The notes under the pieces: generated by a model | Databases searched by the model: none | Told to the model about the DNA's origin: nothing | Seen by the model: the letters and a program-made list of their open reading frames with translations, nothing else | Source of the DNA: Halobacteriovorax marinus | Lineage (GTDB): Bacteria > Bdellovibrionota > Bacteriovoracia > Bacteriovoracales > Bacteriovoracaceae | DNA: 64,000 nucleotides | Assembly: GCA_002163155.1 (NCBI GenBank) | Contig: MAAO01000006.1 | Span: 310,001-374,000 of the forward strand | Direction: 5' to 3' | Part shown: in pieces, positions 1-8,959 of the stretch | How the letters are laid out: each line of letters opens with the position of its first letter | How positions within the stretch are numbered: position 1 is the stretch's first letter | Made by a program: the position numbers and the translations under genes

Positions 1-2
1 TT

Positions 3-1238
3 CCAAGTAGCGATGGGAATTTACTTTCATCAATTAATTGGAGAAATCATGGGAAAAAAGATTGGTCTTTAAACCTCATGCCTATGAATGATTGGGATGT
101 CATTCGCGATAGTAGTGGTCGATTAGATGAATTAACTTTATTCACTGATGAAAGCACTAGAAGAACCTATCAAAGTGTAGGAACACTTGGAGATAATAAA
201 TACCGGGTTTTAAGTTTTGATGATGGAACTAAGAAACTTGTGATTAGAGATTATCTTTTAGAGAATGGAAAGATTACACCTCTTGGGGAAAAAGATATAT
301 TTCTAACAAGACATTTCTTACGTTTACCAATGATTTCTAGGAATGGGCAGGAGCTTATTTCACTTGATGTAAATACAAATGAAACAGTCATTTATAAATT
401 TAAAACTGGATTATTTAGCAAAAAATTAAATGGCCTCGATGAAGTAGATCGACTGCCATTTCCTTCCGGGAAAGGGGACTTTAGTTTTGACGGAAAGAAA
501 GTCGTTTTTCATGTGACTGAGACAGTAGATAAATGGAAAAAAAGATCAGGGAGTGACGAAGTTGCTCTCCCTCCAAATTTTAAAAATAATGCCGAAGTAA
601 GAAATATCTTTATCTATGATAGAGAAACAAAGAGCGTAACTCCGGTAACTCAAAATAAAATTGGAAATTCCTATTTTCCAGTTTTCTTAGAAGACGGGAG
701 TCTTATTTATCTAGATCAACAAGAAGGTCAGAAGTTAAGCTTTGTTTATTCTGAAGTTCCAAAGATTGCTCCTAGATCACTTGAAAAAGCTAAGTCTTGC
801 TACTCTGGTAGAAAATTTGATTCTGTTTTGACTAAGCTCTCTAATCTCTGGATGAAAGTTTGTACAAACTGGGATGGGGCGGATACAGGTGCTAGTAAAG
901 TTATGATGATGAATATGCCCATAAAGCTTTGTTTGCAACTGGCAAAAGAATCACAAGATAAGAATGTTGAGAAAATGTGTCAGGCGCTTAAGAATTCTGA
1001 AATTAAAACTCCATCTATTGTCATAGAAGAAAATCCAGTTAAGAAAATGATTAAAGTGAAGTGCCAAATCTGTCATCAGGGAAATATTCCTTTTGACGAC
1101 GAGAAAGATCTCGCAAAGTATAAAGATAAAATTTTAAAGAGAATTAACTCAAGTGACCCCGCGTATCGTATGCCACTAGGGGGCAGTCTTTCTAAACAAG
1201 AAATTCAAGATTTCAAAAGTTACCTTGAATCTCTTTAG
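3..1238 (+). CDS. Beta-propeller-like protein with C-terminal cytochrome c motif (5' partial)
   Basis: The frame is open from the left edge (first full codon at base 3), and the peptide before the first ATG (base 78) has the same character as the rest, so the true start is outside the window. The body has repeated strand-rich segments with DGS/DG turns (SFDDG, SRNGQE, SFDGKK, LEDGSL), as in TolB/WD40-type propellers. Near the C-terminus a CxxCH haem-attachment motif (CQICH, bases 1062-1076) is followed about 30 residues later by YRMPLGG, whose Met is a plausible axial ligand. This resembles a small c-type cytochrome domain on a propeller. By family logic it would be exported and act in the periplasm or outer envelope. 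The partner and substrate are unknown. Confidence 0.7.
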   Translation, partial: PSSDGNLLSSINWRNHGKKDWSLNLMPMNDWDVIRDSSGRLDELTLFTDESTRRTYQSVGTLGDNKYRVLSFDDGTKKLVIRDYLLENGKITPLGEKDIFLTRHFLRLPMISRNGQELISLDVNTNETVIYKFKTGLFSKKLNGLDEVDRLPFPSGKGDFSFDGKKVVFHVTETVDKWKKRSGSDEVALPPNFKNNAEVRNIFIYDRETKSVTPVTQNKIGNSYFPVFLEDGSLIYLDQQEGQKLSFVYSEVPKIAPRSLEKAKSCYSGRKFDSVLTKLSNLWMKVCTNWDGADTGASKVMMMNMPIKLCLQLAKESQDKNVEKMCQALKNSEIKTPSIVIEENPVKKMIKVKCQICHQGNIPFDDEKDLAKYKDKILKRINSSDPAYRMPLGGSLSKQEIQDFKSYLESL

Positions 1239-1411
1239 TAGAGGTCTTCTCCATCGTACCCGACCACTCTAGTCAGGTGCTCACTAGGTAAAAGCTATCA
1301 TAGCGAAAATACATGAAATTTTAATTATAATAAACATACAAAGGTATTTTTATTTGTAGGAATGGTCCATGGGGAAATTTCGTACAATCAATAGCTTAGT
1401 AGAGATTAACT

Positions 1412-1438
1412 TAAAGTGACTTTTCTTATTTCCGATAC
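1412..1438 (+). promoter_or_regulatory. Sigma-28 (FliA)-like promoter of motAB
   Basis: TAAAGTGA (1412-1419), 11 bases, then TCCGATAC (1431-1438). The enterobacterial FliA consensus is TAAAGTTT-N11-GCCGATAA, so 12 of 16 positions match with the canonical spacer. A start about 8 bases downstream gives a leader of about 30 bases before the motA GTG. Flagellar stator genes are classical FliA targets. Confidence 0.75.
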
Positions 1439-1475
1439 TTGAAGTAGGTAAAGACAAATCACAAGGAAGTAAACT

Positions 1476-2252
1476 GTGGATATAGCATCCATCATTGGAA
1501 TTGTAGTAGCAGGTGGGGCGATCATAGCATCCATTTTAGTTGGTGGGGATCTGATGATCTTTGTCGATGTTCCCTCGCTACTAGTGGTTGGGCTTGGTTT
1601 AGTTGGGGTAACCTTTTTTAAATGGCCCATGGAAATTTTAAAAAATATAGCTGGCTTTGGGATGAAGGCGTTTTTCTTCTCTCCTGCAGATCCAAAATCA
1701 ACAATTGAAGAAATTGGAAACCTAGCTGAAACAGCGAGAAGGGAATCAGTTTTTGCTCTTGAAAAAGTTCCCATCGATGACCCATTTCTTAAAAAGGCAA
1801 TGACTCTGGCCGCTGATAACAGACCGCCTGAAGTTATTGCTTCTATATTACAACTTGAAATTGACGCTTTAATTGAAAGACATAAGGTTGGTGCTGATGT
1901 GTTCCAGTGTATGGCCGATGATGGTCCTGCCATGGGAATGATTGGGACCTTGATTGGTCTGGTACAGATGCTTCAGAACCTTTCTGATCCTTCTGCCATT
2001 GGTCCCGCCATGGCCGTTGCCCTTTTGACAACATTCTACGGAGCGATTATTGCAAATATTTTCTGTATTCCAATAAAAAATAAAATTGCTTTTAGATCAG
2101 GTCTAGAATCAACGAAGATGAGTATTATTATTGCTGGAACTCTAGGTATTGTTGCAGGGGAAAATCCAAGACTTATTAAAGAGAAGCTCAACGCATTCCT
2201 ACCTCCATCAGAGCGTGATAGTGGTGGAGATGATGGCGGTGGTGGAGAGTAG
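1476..2252 (+). CDS. motA: Flagellar motor stator protein MotA/PomA
   Basis: 258 residues, the usual MotA/PomA size. It forms the ion channel of the flagellar stator with MotB. There are two hydrophobic segments near the N-terminus (about 5-22 and 30-48), a cytoplasmic loop, then the conserved third and fourth membrane segments. The third begins DDGPAMGMIGTLIGL, which holds the conserved Pro of the channel. The tail is acidic and Gly-rich. The start is GTG, with AAGGAAG about 7 bases upstream. A gap of 68 bases separates it from motB. Expression is probably from the sigma-28-like promoter at 1412-1438. Confidence 0.93.
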   Translation: MDIASIIGIVVAGGAIIASILVGGDLMIFVDVPSLLVVGLGLVGVTFFKWPMEILKNIAGFGMKAFFFSPADPKSTIEEIGNLAETARRESVFALEKVPIDDPFLKKAMTLAADNRPPEVIASILQLEIDALIERHKVGADVFQCMADDGPAMGMIGTLIGLVQMLQNLSDPSAIGPAMAVALLTTFYGAIIANIFCIPIKNKIAFRSGLESTKMSIIIAGTLGIVAGENPRLIKEKLNAFLPPSERDSGGDDGGGGE

Positions 2253-2320
2253 AGCCTACTCAGCACCAGAGAGAATAAGTAATGAATATGAAGTTATCGT
2301 TTGAGAAGTTGAGGTAAGTT

Positions 2321-3184
2321 ATGGCCGAAGATGCAGAAAATGCGGGTGGCGGAGAAGGCGGCGGCGAATTTGTCGAAGAGGTAAAGTGTCCCGAGTGTCC
2401 CACCGGGATTCCTGCGTGGATGGCGACATTTGCTGACCTTGTTACACTTCTGCTGACTTTCTTTGTTCTGTTACTTTCATTTGCAAAAACGGAAACAGCT
2501 AAGTATGAAGCCGCTCTAGGATCAATTCGTGATGCCTTTGGTGGAAACGTTTTAAAACATGGTGAAGTTATTCAAAGAGGGAAGTCTCCCGATGATTCTC
2601 CCACAATGATCGATTCACAAAATCCAATAAGACCTTTTCCAATTGATTTCCTTACAATGGAGGGAATCTTAGATAAGCATGAAATTAATAGAGAGTCAGA
2701 TGAAGATTTAAATAAAATGAAGAGTGATCTTCAAGAATTCAACTTAGCTGATTCAGTTAATATCTACGAAATGCCAGAAGGAATTAAAGTTAAGGTAAAA
2801 GATAAAATTTACTTTAATGAAGGTAGCCTTACAATTGCAAAATCTAAAGTGTCTATCGAAGTTTACTCTAGATTAACAAAACTTCTCACAAATAAAAATT
2901 GGTCTGTTTTTGTTCAAGGCCACGCCAGTAGAGGGGAAGTTTCTCTAGATAAGCAAAAGGATGCTTTTGAACTTTCAGGTGCCCGCGCCAGTGCAGTCAC
3001 CAGATCTTTAATTAGAAGAGGTGTTAGACCTGAACAAATTACGACAGTTTTCTATGGAGACGTAAGACCTGAAAAATTAACAGGAAGAAGTCAAAAAGAA
3101 ATTGAACAGGCCTCTCGTAGAGTTGACTTTATCATTAGAAAGATCGACTTAAATACTGAAGGACATAAGGTCGATGCAAAATAA
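2321..3184 (+). CDS. motB: Flagellar motor stator protein MotB/PomB
   Basis: 287 residues. After a Gly/Glu-rich N-terminus comes a CPEC element (residues 23-26) and the single membrane helix WMATFADLVTLLLTFFVLLLS. Its Asp39 matches the ion-binding aspartate of MotB/PomB. Residues about 130-280 form an OmpA-like peptidoglycan-binding domain (VQGHASRGE, SGARASAVTRSLIRRGV, RRVDFIIRK). The N-terminus is closer to the Na+-type PomB pattern than to enteric MotB, but the ion cannot be assigned from sequence alone. It overlaps the next gene by 11 bases, suggesting translational coupling. Confidence 0.93.
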   Translation: MAEDAENAGGGEGGGEFVEEVKCPECPTGIPAWMATFADLVTLLLTFFVLLLSFAKTETAKYEAALGSIRDAFGGNVLKHGEVIQRGKSPDDSPTMIDSQNPIRPFPIDFLTMEGILDKHEINRESDEDLNKMKSDLQEFNLADSVNIYEMPEGIKVKVKDKIYFNEGSLTIAKSKVSIEVYSRLTKLLTNKNWSVFVQGHASRGEVSLDKQKDAFELSGARASAVTRSLIRRGVRPEQITTVFYGDVRPEKLTGRSQKEIEQASRRVDFIIRKIDLNTEGHKVDAK

Positions 3185-4052
3185 TTCTAATTTTTGTATT
3201 TTAGATTCATATAATTCACTTGAAGAGCTCCTTATTAAGGAGCTTCTTTATTCTAAGAGTTTTATAAAAAAAAACTTTACCAAAGTTCAACTCGCGAGAA
3301 AGATTCTAGTAAGAGATGAAATCAATATTCCAATTGTTGTAAGAAATAGAGGACTTATTAATCCAAGTTACTCTGCTAAGGGTATTGAGATACTTGAAGA
3401 GGATGAAAACTTCTTGGCCGTTAATAAACTTGCTGGTCTTCATGGTCATCCTCAAAATTACCTTGAAGATGACACCATCTTAAATTTTATCCGAAATCGT
3501 TATCAGTTTCCTTTTCTTTCTCTTCCTCAAGAGTCTCCAGAATCTAATTTACTATATAGGTTAGATAGAGAAACTAGTGGTGTTTTAATTTTTGCTAAGA
3601 ACTTAGAAGCTTATAGAGAAGTTAGGGGCGACTTTAAAAATGTCACAAAAGAAAAGTCCTACATTGCTATTGTGTGTGGTGATTTTGATAAAGAGGGGCA
3701 GCATTCTCATTCTATAAAGGCCACAGGTAAGAAGGGAATGAAAATGGAGTGCTCACTAGATGGCCCAGATAATGTTTCTATTGAAGTTAAAAAGCTTTCT
3801 TATAATAATGAATATGATCTCTCTCTATTAAAGGTCAGCTTGGGTCGAGGTGTTCGACATCAAATTCGCTCACAGTTAAGCGCCATTGGTTATCCAATAC
3901 TTGGAGATACTCTTTATGAAGGTAAGGAGAGCGCTAGGGTTTATCTTCACGCTTTAAGCTATGAGTTTAGGACTGAACATTATATCTTTAAGGCCCAGTC
4001 ACTTTATGAGAAATCATTTTTTGAATTCTTTAACTTGGACAGTTGCCTTTAG
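3174..4052 (+). CDS. RluA-family RNA pseudouridine synthase
   Basis: 292 residues. It converts a uridine in rRNA or tRNA to pseudouridine. The catalytic motif is LLYRLDRETSGVLIFAKN, where the Asp of RLDRETSG is the nucleophile. It is followed by the family blocks KSYIAIVCG, GRGVRHQIRSQLSAIG and YPILGDTLYEG. The N-terminal 65 residues resemble a divergent S4-like RNA-binding region. The start overlaps motB by 11 bases, with AAGG just upstream. The 3' end overlaps the convergent membrane-protein gene by 39 bases. RluA, RluC and RluD subtypes cannot be told apart here. Confidence 0.88.
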   Translation: MQNNSNFCILDSYNSLEELLIKELLYSKSFIKKNFTKVQLARKILVRDEINIPIVVRNRGLINPSYSAKGIEILEEDENFLAVNKLAGLHGHPQNYLEDDTILNFIRNRYQFPFLSLPQESPESNLLYRLDRETSGVLIFAKNLEAYREVRGDFKNVTKEKSYIAIVCGDFDKEGQHSHSIKATGKKGMKMECSLDGPDNVSIEVKKLSYNNEYDLSLLKVSLGRGVRHQIRSQLSAIGYPILGDTLYEGKESARVYLHALSYEFRTEHYIFKAQSLYEKSFFEFFNLDSCL

Positions 4053-4559
4053 ATGTTCTTTTATGAGTTCTGCAGATTTTATTGTCGCAAGTTTAATCAG
4101 AAAGCGCCCTTCAGTCACAGCACTGATTTCTAGTTTAGGGTGATTCATTCGGAGCCTTACTATATCTGTTCTTTCTAGACTATCTATAGGAGAGTTCTTG
4201 GCCACTAGAATGAGGTCATTAGCGAGCTCTCTATACATTATCGCCCTAAGTTGATCAGGGGACTTTATTTTAGATTCTAAGATGGCCACGTTAATACTTA
4301 CCGCTAAGTTATTACCCTCACATATTGAGGACCAATTCGAAGGAATTCTCTTATCGAGTTTTACTCTCACTGCTTTACAAGAAGTAGGAATCATTTTATC
4401 CCTTCTCGCTTTAAACATTCCTTTATCTCTAATTTGAAATAAAACTATGGCCATCATCAGAAGACCGGCCATTAAAATAGGGTATTTTGTTAATAATTTC
4501 GAAGTCATAGGACTATTATGACCTGTTTTCTCATAAAAATCACTAAAGAGCTCAAGCAT
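4014..4559 (-). CDS. Single-pass membrane protein of unknown function
   Basis: 181 residues, not recognised. One hydrophobic segment (about 25-43, YPILMAGLLMMAIVLFQI) is followed by a basic stretch and a roughly 130-residue soluble domain of mixed alpha/beta character (SINVAILESKIKSPDQLRAIMYRELANDL). The start is uncertain: Met18 is an alternative, and neither start has a clear ribosome binding site. If Met1 is used, the start overlaps the divergent sigma-28-like promoter at 4544-4571. Met18 avoids that clash. Confidence 0.7.
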   Translation of the reverse strand: MLELFSDFYEKTGHNSPMTSKLLTKYPILMAGLLMMAIVLFQIRDKGMFKARRDKMIPTSCKAVRVKLDKRIPSNWSSICEGNNLAVSINVAILESKIKSPDQLRAIMYRELANDLILVAKNSPIDSLERTDIVRLRMNHPKLEISAVTEGRFLIKLATIKSAELIKEHLKATVQVKEFKK

Positions 4560-4571
4560 AATAACCGATAG
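4544..4571 (+). promoter_or_regulatory. Sigma-28-like promoter upstream of the WYL-like gene
   Basis: TAAAGAGC (4544-4551), 12 bases, then ACCGATAG (4564-4571). The distance from the T of TAAAG to the C of CGATA is 22, the same as at four other sites in this window. The -35 match is limited to TAAAG. The predicted leader is about 35 bases before the ATG at 4614. This is a weaker match than the sites at 39552 or 47864. Confidence 0.45.
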
Positions 4572-4613
4572 GTTTAGTACATTATGTGAAAATACTTAGT
4601 TAAGGAATGATGA

Positions 4614-5600
4614 ATGCACAATAACTCATTGATTTTAAAGGAAGAATTCTGGACTTTTCTAACCTGTTTAGAAAATCTGCAAGAGGTTATGCCCTTAAAA
4701 GATTTTTTAGATACAGCAGAAATTAACGAAAACTTCTTCACTGATTCAGTTTCTTTTCTGCAGAACTTAAATTACTTTGTGGAAATTAGCGAGATTGAGG
4801 GAAAGAGATTCATTCGACCTATTAAATCGGATCAAATGATTTCTCTTCAACTAACATTTAAGGAGTGGCTGGCTTTCCAGGCACATTTCCCAAAAATGGA
4901 AGAAGAGAGTGGCACTTTTCATCACGAAGTTCTCAGAGACAAATTGTGTGAAGTTGAAGAAGAGTATTCCCATCACGATTTATTTAAGGCCATTCACGAT
5001 GAAGAAAAAAGGTTTGAGCTTTTAGAAAATATAGATTTTAAACATAGAAATTTTTTAAAGAAAACAGAGGAGTCTATGAAGAGAGGCTTTGTTCTCTCTC
5101 TGTCCTTACATGATGGCAGAGGAATAGATTTCTATGCACATAAAGCTGTATTTATAGAAGGTGACTTATGTTTAGTAGGAGAGGATTGTGATGATCGCTG
5201 CTTGATCTATTTTAATATTTTAGAAATTGAAAAAATGAATGTTGACTTAGATTTAAAATATAGACCAAATTATAGCTCTATTGAAATTAATGATTTCATC
5301 GCTGCTATTCGTGCGGTTTCTGATCTTGAGGAGAGACTAGTCTTAAAAATCGTCTCCTCGGAGACAGTAGACCTAAGACCCGCTTATCAGTTTCTAGGGA
5401 ATCCCTACGTAACAACTAATATGAATGGAGATTTAATCTGGGCCGCTTCTGTTGAGGCCTGTGATGAACTCTTTGAGTGGTTGTTAAGTATCAAAGAACA
5501 CGTAGAAATATTAGATCCTAGTAGCTTAAAGAAGAAATATTTAGAATTCTGTGAGCAAAAATTAGAGCACTTAGAAGAGGACTTTAAGAAGGCTGGTTAG
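4614..5600 (+). CDS. WYL-domain-like protein, possible transcriptional regulator
   Basis: 328 residues. The layout resembles WYL-domain regulators: an N-terminal helical region (1-80) that could hold a divergent winged helix, a helical linker, then a strand-rich domain (about 165-235) with FYAHKAVFIEGDLCLVGED and RCLIYFNILEIEKM. A C-terminal module (about 245-328) has the WYL-type ending EWLLSIKEHVEILDPSSLKKKYLEF. The literal W-Y-L triad is not clear, so the name rests on architecture and the C-terminal block. WYL domains commonly sense nucleic-acid or nucleotide ligands; no ligand can be inferred here. A sigma-28-like promoter lies 43 bases upstream. Confidence 0.55.
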   Translation: MHNNSLILKEEFWTFLTCLENLQEVMPLKDFLDTAEINENFFTDSVSFLQNLNYFVEISEIEGKRFIRPIKSDQMISLQLTFKEWLAFQAHFPKMEEESGTFHHEVLRDKLCEVEEEYSHHDLFKAIHDEEKRFELLENIDFKHRNFLKKTEESMKRGFVLSLSLHDGRGIDFYAHKAVFIEGDLCLVGEDCDDRCLIYFNILEIEKMNVDLDLKYRPNYSSIEINDFIAAIRAVSDLEERLVLKIVSSETVDLRPAYQFLGNPYVTTNMNGDLIWAASVEACDELFEWLLSIKEHVEILDPSSLKKKYLEFCEQKLEHLEEDFKKAG

Positions 5601-5636
5601 TGGCCAATATTAGAGGGATTGTGCTAAAAAAACCTT

Positions 5637-6239
5637 ATGAATAAATCCCTCTCTAAAAGTTTCTTTTTGATTTCATTTTTACCGGCGATTGCCTATTGGT
5701 ATCTAGATGAAAATTATCCGGTAAGAATAGCTATTACTGGTGGGCTCATCCTGGCCATATTAGAAATTATTTTAGAATGGTTTTTTAATAAACACGTACA
5801 CACCATATCAAAAGCAAATTTCTTTCTTATTCTATTTTTGGGGGGACTAAGTCTACTTGGAGAGGAAGGTATATGGTTTAAACTTCAACCCTGTTTTACG
5901 GGAGTGGGGATATCAAGTTTTATGTTCTACCGAATTTATCAAGGTAAGGGACTATTAGAAGAATTTTTAAATGATCTTCCCATAAAAACAAAACCTCCCA
6001 TGATTTTCGTTCAATCTATGGAGAAACACCTTACAATATACTTCTTTGTGACAGGTCTCTTTATGGGTTACGTGGCCATATTTTTAAGTACTGACACGTG
6101 GGCATTCTTTAAAACAATTGGTAATTATATTCTCTTTGGCGTTTTCTATATCTTTGAGATTTTTTGGAGTCGTAGACTCGCAAAGAATTATGCTAGAGCT
6201 GAGAGAGCAAAAGAAGTTCTACTTTCAACTAAACCTTAG
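5637..6239 (+). CDS. IspZ/YciB-like inner membrane septation-family protein
   Basis: 200 residues with five or six hydrophobic segments. The family-diagnostic block LFLGGLSLLGEEGIWFKLQPCFTG corresponds to GGLTLxFHDDxFIKWKPT of YciB/IspZ. The N-terminus (FLPAIAYWYLDENYPVRIAITGG) also fits. In enterics YciB is an inner-membrane protein linked to septation and envelope synthesis. The 3' end overlaps pheA (convergent) by 4 bases. Confidence 0.72.
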   Translation: MNKSLSKSFFLISFLPAIAYWYLDENYPVRIAITGGLILAILEIILEWFFNKHVHTISKANFFLILFLGGLSLLGEEGIWFKLQPCFTGVGISSFMFYRIYQGKGLLEEFLNDLPIKTKPPMIFVQSMEKHLTIYFFVTGLFMGYVAIFLSTDTWAFFKTIGNYILFGVFYIFEIFWSRRLAKNYARAERAKEVLLSTKP

Positions 6240-7060
6240 AATTTACCCTGCGGATAGCTTCCAAAAATTTTAATTGATTTTGTATTTTCTTTTAACTTTG
6301 TAAGACAGTCGCTTACATTCTTATCATGAATAGAGCCCAAGAAATCCACAAAGAATGTGTACATAAAGGGGTTTTCTGGAATTGGTCGTGATTCAATTTT
6401 TGTAAGGTTTAATCCATGAGTTGCAAATTCCTGTAGGCATTGTAAAAGTGCTCCAGGATTGTGATTGGTAGAGAAAGCAATACTCGTTTTTTCTTGTTTT
6501 AGACCCTCTGGTATATTCTTTTCTTTTACAAAAACCACAAACCTAGTGAAGTTATTTTCTACTTTTTGAATATCATCTCTTAGAATTTCGAGGTCATAGT
6601 ATTCTGCACTGAGCGAAGAGCTGATTGTCCCTTCATCTTTTATTTGATCATTTTTAGATAGAAGTTCACTAGATCCCGCTGTATCGAATTCAGGAATGCC
6701 TTTTATCTTATTCTTAATGAGAAAGTCATGGCATTGGGCAAGAGCTATAGGATGAGATTTGACGTTTTTAATATCGGTAAGTTTAGTCCCTTTTCTTGCG
6801 AGTAGGCAGTGTTTAATTGGTAAGTAAATCTCACCAATAATAAAGAAATGGTGTTGCAAGAGTAAATCAATGTTTATGGCAACATTACCCACGATACTAT
6901 TTTCAACAGGGAGAACTCCCATTGCGACCTCTTCATTTTCGAGGGCGTCACAAACTTCTTCACTTAAATCATAACCTGTAGGAGTAGCTCCATCTGAAAA
7001 ATAATTTCTGATAGCCATTTCACTATAGGCTCCACGCTTACCCTGGAAAGCAATTTTCAT
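6236..7060 (-). CDS. pheA: Prephenate dehydratase
   Basis: 274 residues. It converts prephenate to phenylpyruvate in phenylalanine synthesis. The dehydratase domain (1-180) opens IAFQGKRGAYSEMA and holds GVLPVENSIVGNV and the substrate-site motif NNFTRFVVF. A C-terminal ACT domain (about 190-270, TSIAFSTNHNPGALLQCLQ and LTKIESRPIPENPFMYTFFVDF) is the phenylalanine-sensing regulatory part. No chorismate mutase domain is present; that activity is fused to the DAHP synthase of the same operon. The start codon overlaps the tyrA stop as TAATG. Confidence 0.95.
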   Translation of the reverse strand: MKIAFQGKRGAYSEMAIRNYFSDGATPTGYDLSEEVCDALENEEVAMGVLPVENSIVGNVAINIDLLLQHHFFIIGEIYLPIKHCLLARKGTKLTDIKNVKSHPIALAQCHDFLIKNKIKGIPEFDTAGSSELLSKNDQIKDEGTISSSLSAEYYDLEILRDDIQKVENNFTRFVVFVKEKNIPEGLKQEKTSIAFSTNHNPGALLQCLQEFATHGLNLTKIESRPIPENPFMYTFFVDFLGSIHDKNVSDCLTKLKENTKSIKIFGSYPQGKF

Positions 7061-7785
7061 TATTTTACACTCTCTAATATATTATTTAGTGAACTTGATA
7101 GTGAAGTTCTCATTTCTTTAGCGTAGGGATTGTACTTATTCATATCTTCAAACAATTGAACACTATCATTTTCTACAGTTTCTAATATCTTTAGAAGTCT
7201 TCTGTATCCCTTTGTGTCGATCTCCATGGATGTGGAATTCATATCCATTAAAGTTCTGCCAATAGTATGAGTTAGGATAAGGCTTTGAGCTATTTGTTTA
7301 TCATGCTCATGGGCAGTGGCCACGATAACTTTTAAGCCGTGAGATTCTAAGTATCCCTTTATATTTTTAAACTTCTCTTCGCAGACATTATCTTTGCAGA
7401 GAACTATCTTGCAACCATAGAGGCTCTTCGCAGCACTATCAGGACCAAACATTGGATGAGTCCCTAAGATCTCAACCTCTTTAGGTAGATGTTTTCTAAG
7501 TTTATCCATTGGGTAAACTTTTACAGAACAGACATCCATGACAAGAGTATCTATTGAAACAAAAGGGGAGATTTCTTTTGCGATATTTTCAATGGAAGAA
7601 ATGGGAACACATAGTATTAAAATTTTACTTTTACAGACCTCTTCTAGAGATACGCTGGTTCCTCCTAAGGATTCAACTTCAGAATTGTCTAGATTTATAT
7701 CGTAAACACAAACCGTAGAGTCTTGGGATAAGTTCTTTACGGCAAGCTTTCCTAGTCTACCAAAACCAATGATTCCAACTCTCAT
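7060..7785 (-). CDS. tyrA: Prephenate (or arogenate) dehydrogenase
   Basis: 241 residues. It carries out NAD(P)-dependent oxidative decarboxylation in tyrosine synthesis. The Rossmann nucleotide site is VGIIGFGRLGKLA at the N-terminus. Family motifs include ILGTHPMFGPDSA and LILTHTIGRTL. It is shorter than many TyrA proteins (about 280 or more residues) and has no ACT or mutase domain. It overlaps the upstream aminotransferase by 4 bases (ATGA) and shares a base with pheA, so the operon is tightly coupled. Prephenate versus arogenate preference cannot be read from sequence. Confidence 0.88.
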   Translation of the reverse strand: MRVGIIGFGRLGKLAVKNLSQDSTVCVYDINLDNSEVESLGGTSVSLEEVCKSKILILCVPISSIENIAKEISPFVSIDTLVMDVCSVKVYPMDKLRKHLPKEVEILGTHPMFGPDSAAKSLYGCKIVLCKDNVCEEKFKNIKGYLESHGLKVIVATAHEHDKQIAQSLILTHTIGRTLMDMNSTSMEIDTKGYRRLLKILETVENDSVQLFEDMNKYNPYAKEMRTSLSSSLNNILESVK

Positions 7786-8939
7786 AACACACCCTTGATT
7801 CGATTGTAAGCTTCCTGGATCTCTTCGCTACTTTGAGCAAAAGAAATTCTAATATGGCCATGTTTTCCAAATGCACTGCCTGGGAGAATGGCAACATTGG
7901 CCTTCTCTAAAATATAGAGTGCAAACTCTTCACAGTTTTTAAGCTTAAGCTTCTTTATGTAATCTTCCACGTTGGGGAAAAGATAGAAAGCGCCGGTAGG
8001 TATTTCCATAGGGAAGAGTTCATTAAATAAATTATAGGCCAAGTCTCTTCTTTGTTGGAGCTCATTAACCATCCCTTTTACAATAGAGGGGTTCATCTCA
8101 AGGGCCGCTAATGCTCCATACTGAGAGAAAGTACAATTATTCCCAGAGAGATGCCCTTGGAGTTTATTTACATCTTGTATGAAGTCATTCTCTGCGCAAA
8201 GATAACCAATTCTAAAGCCTGTCATACAAAAGCTTTTTGAAAATGATTGAACGCTAAGAGTAAGTTTAAAAGCTTCATCACTTAAAGAGGCGATACTAAT
8301 ATGATCACTGTTATCGTAAGTTAAAATTTCATATGCTTCATCTGCAATAATTTTTAAATCGAACTCTATTGCAAGCTCAACAACTTTTAGAAGATCTTCT
8401 TTAACGTAAACGGCTCCTGTTGGATTATTAGGAGTATTTATCAATATGGCCTTAGTTCTCTTTGTTATAGCTTTTCTTATATTTTCAATATTTAATTGAA
8501 AGTTTGCATTTGTTTCAACAAAGACTGGTTCTCCGCCCGCAAGCTTTACCGACTCTGGAAAAGTGACCCAGTAGGGTGTGGGAATAATTACTTCATCTCC
8601 AACATCCAGTAGTGTTTGAAATATTAAATAGAGAATATGTTTTGAACCATTTCCAATAAAAATATTTTCTTTGTCTGAATTTAATTGGTATTTTTCATTT
8701 AGGTAACAAGAGATCTTTGTTCGTAATTCATTAAGTCCCTGAACCAGTGAATAGCGAGTTTTATTCTCTTCCAGAGCTTTAATGGTGGCTTGAATAATTT
8801 CAGAGGGGGTTTGAAAGTCGGGTTCTCCGACATTTAGACCAATAATATCTACTCCAAGAGCTTTCAATTCTGCAATTTTTGCAGAAAGTGAAATACTCTT
8901 AGAGGGTTCAATTTTATTTACGCGTTTAGAATTTTTCAT
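7782..8939 (-). CDS. Class I/II PLP aminotransferase, probably aromatic/aspartate type
   Basis: 385 residues, fold type I aminotransferase. The PLP-binding lysine is Lys235 in QSFSKSFCMTGFRIGY. NTPNNPTGAVY (about 168-178), Asp200 and Tyr203 (ADEAYE) complete the cofactor site. Its position between DAHP synthase/chorismate mutase and tyrA-pheA makes the last transamination of phenylalanine and tyrosine synthesis its likely job. It overlaps tyrA by 4 bases. Confidence 0.9.
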   Translation of the reverse strand: MKNSKRVNKIEPSKSISLSAKIAELKALGVDIIGLNVGEPDFQTPSEIIQATIKALEENKTRYSLVQGLNELRTKISCYLNEKYQLNSDKENIFIGNGSKHILYLIFQTLLDVGDEVIIPTPYWVTFPESVKLAGGEPVFVETNANFQLNIENIRKAITKRTKAILINTPNNPTGAVYVKEDLLKVVELAIEFDLKIIADEAYEILTYDNSDHISIASLSDEAFKLTLSVQSFSKSFCMTGFRIGYLCAENDFIQDVNKLQGHLSGNNCTFSQYGALAALEMNPSIVKGMVNELQQRRDLAYNLFNELFPMEIPTGAFYLFPNVEDYIKKLKLKNCEEFALYILEKANVAILPGSAFGKHGHIRISFAQSSEEIQEAYNRIKGVL

Positions 8940-8959
8940 TTAATTATTATACACGGGAA

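Noticed and set aside
1406-1933. Minus-strand frame of 175 codons across motA
   Set aside because: It is antisense to a clear motA and its peptide has no family character.
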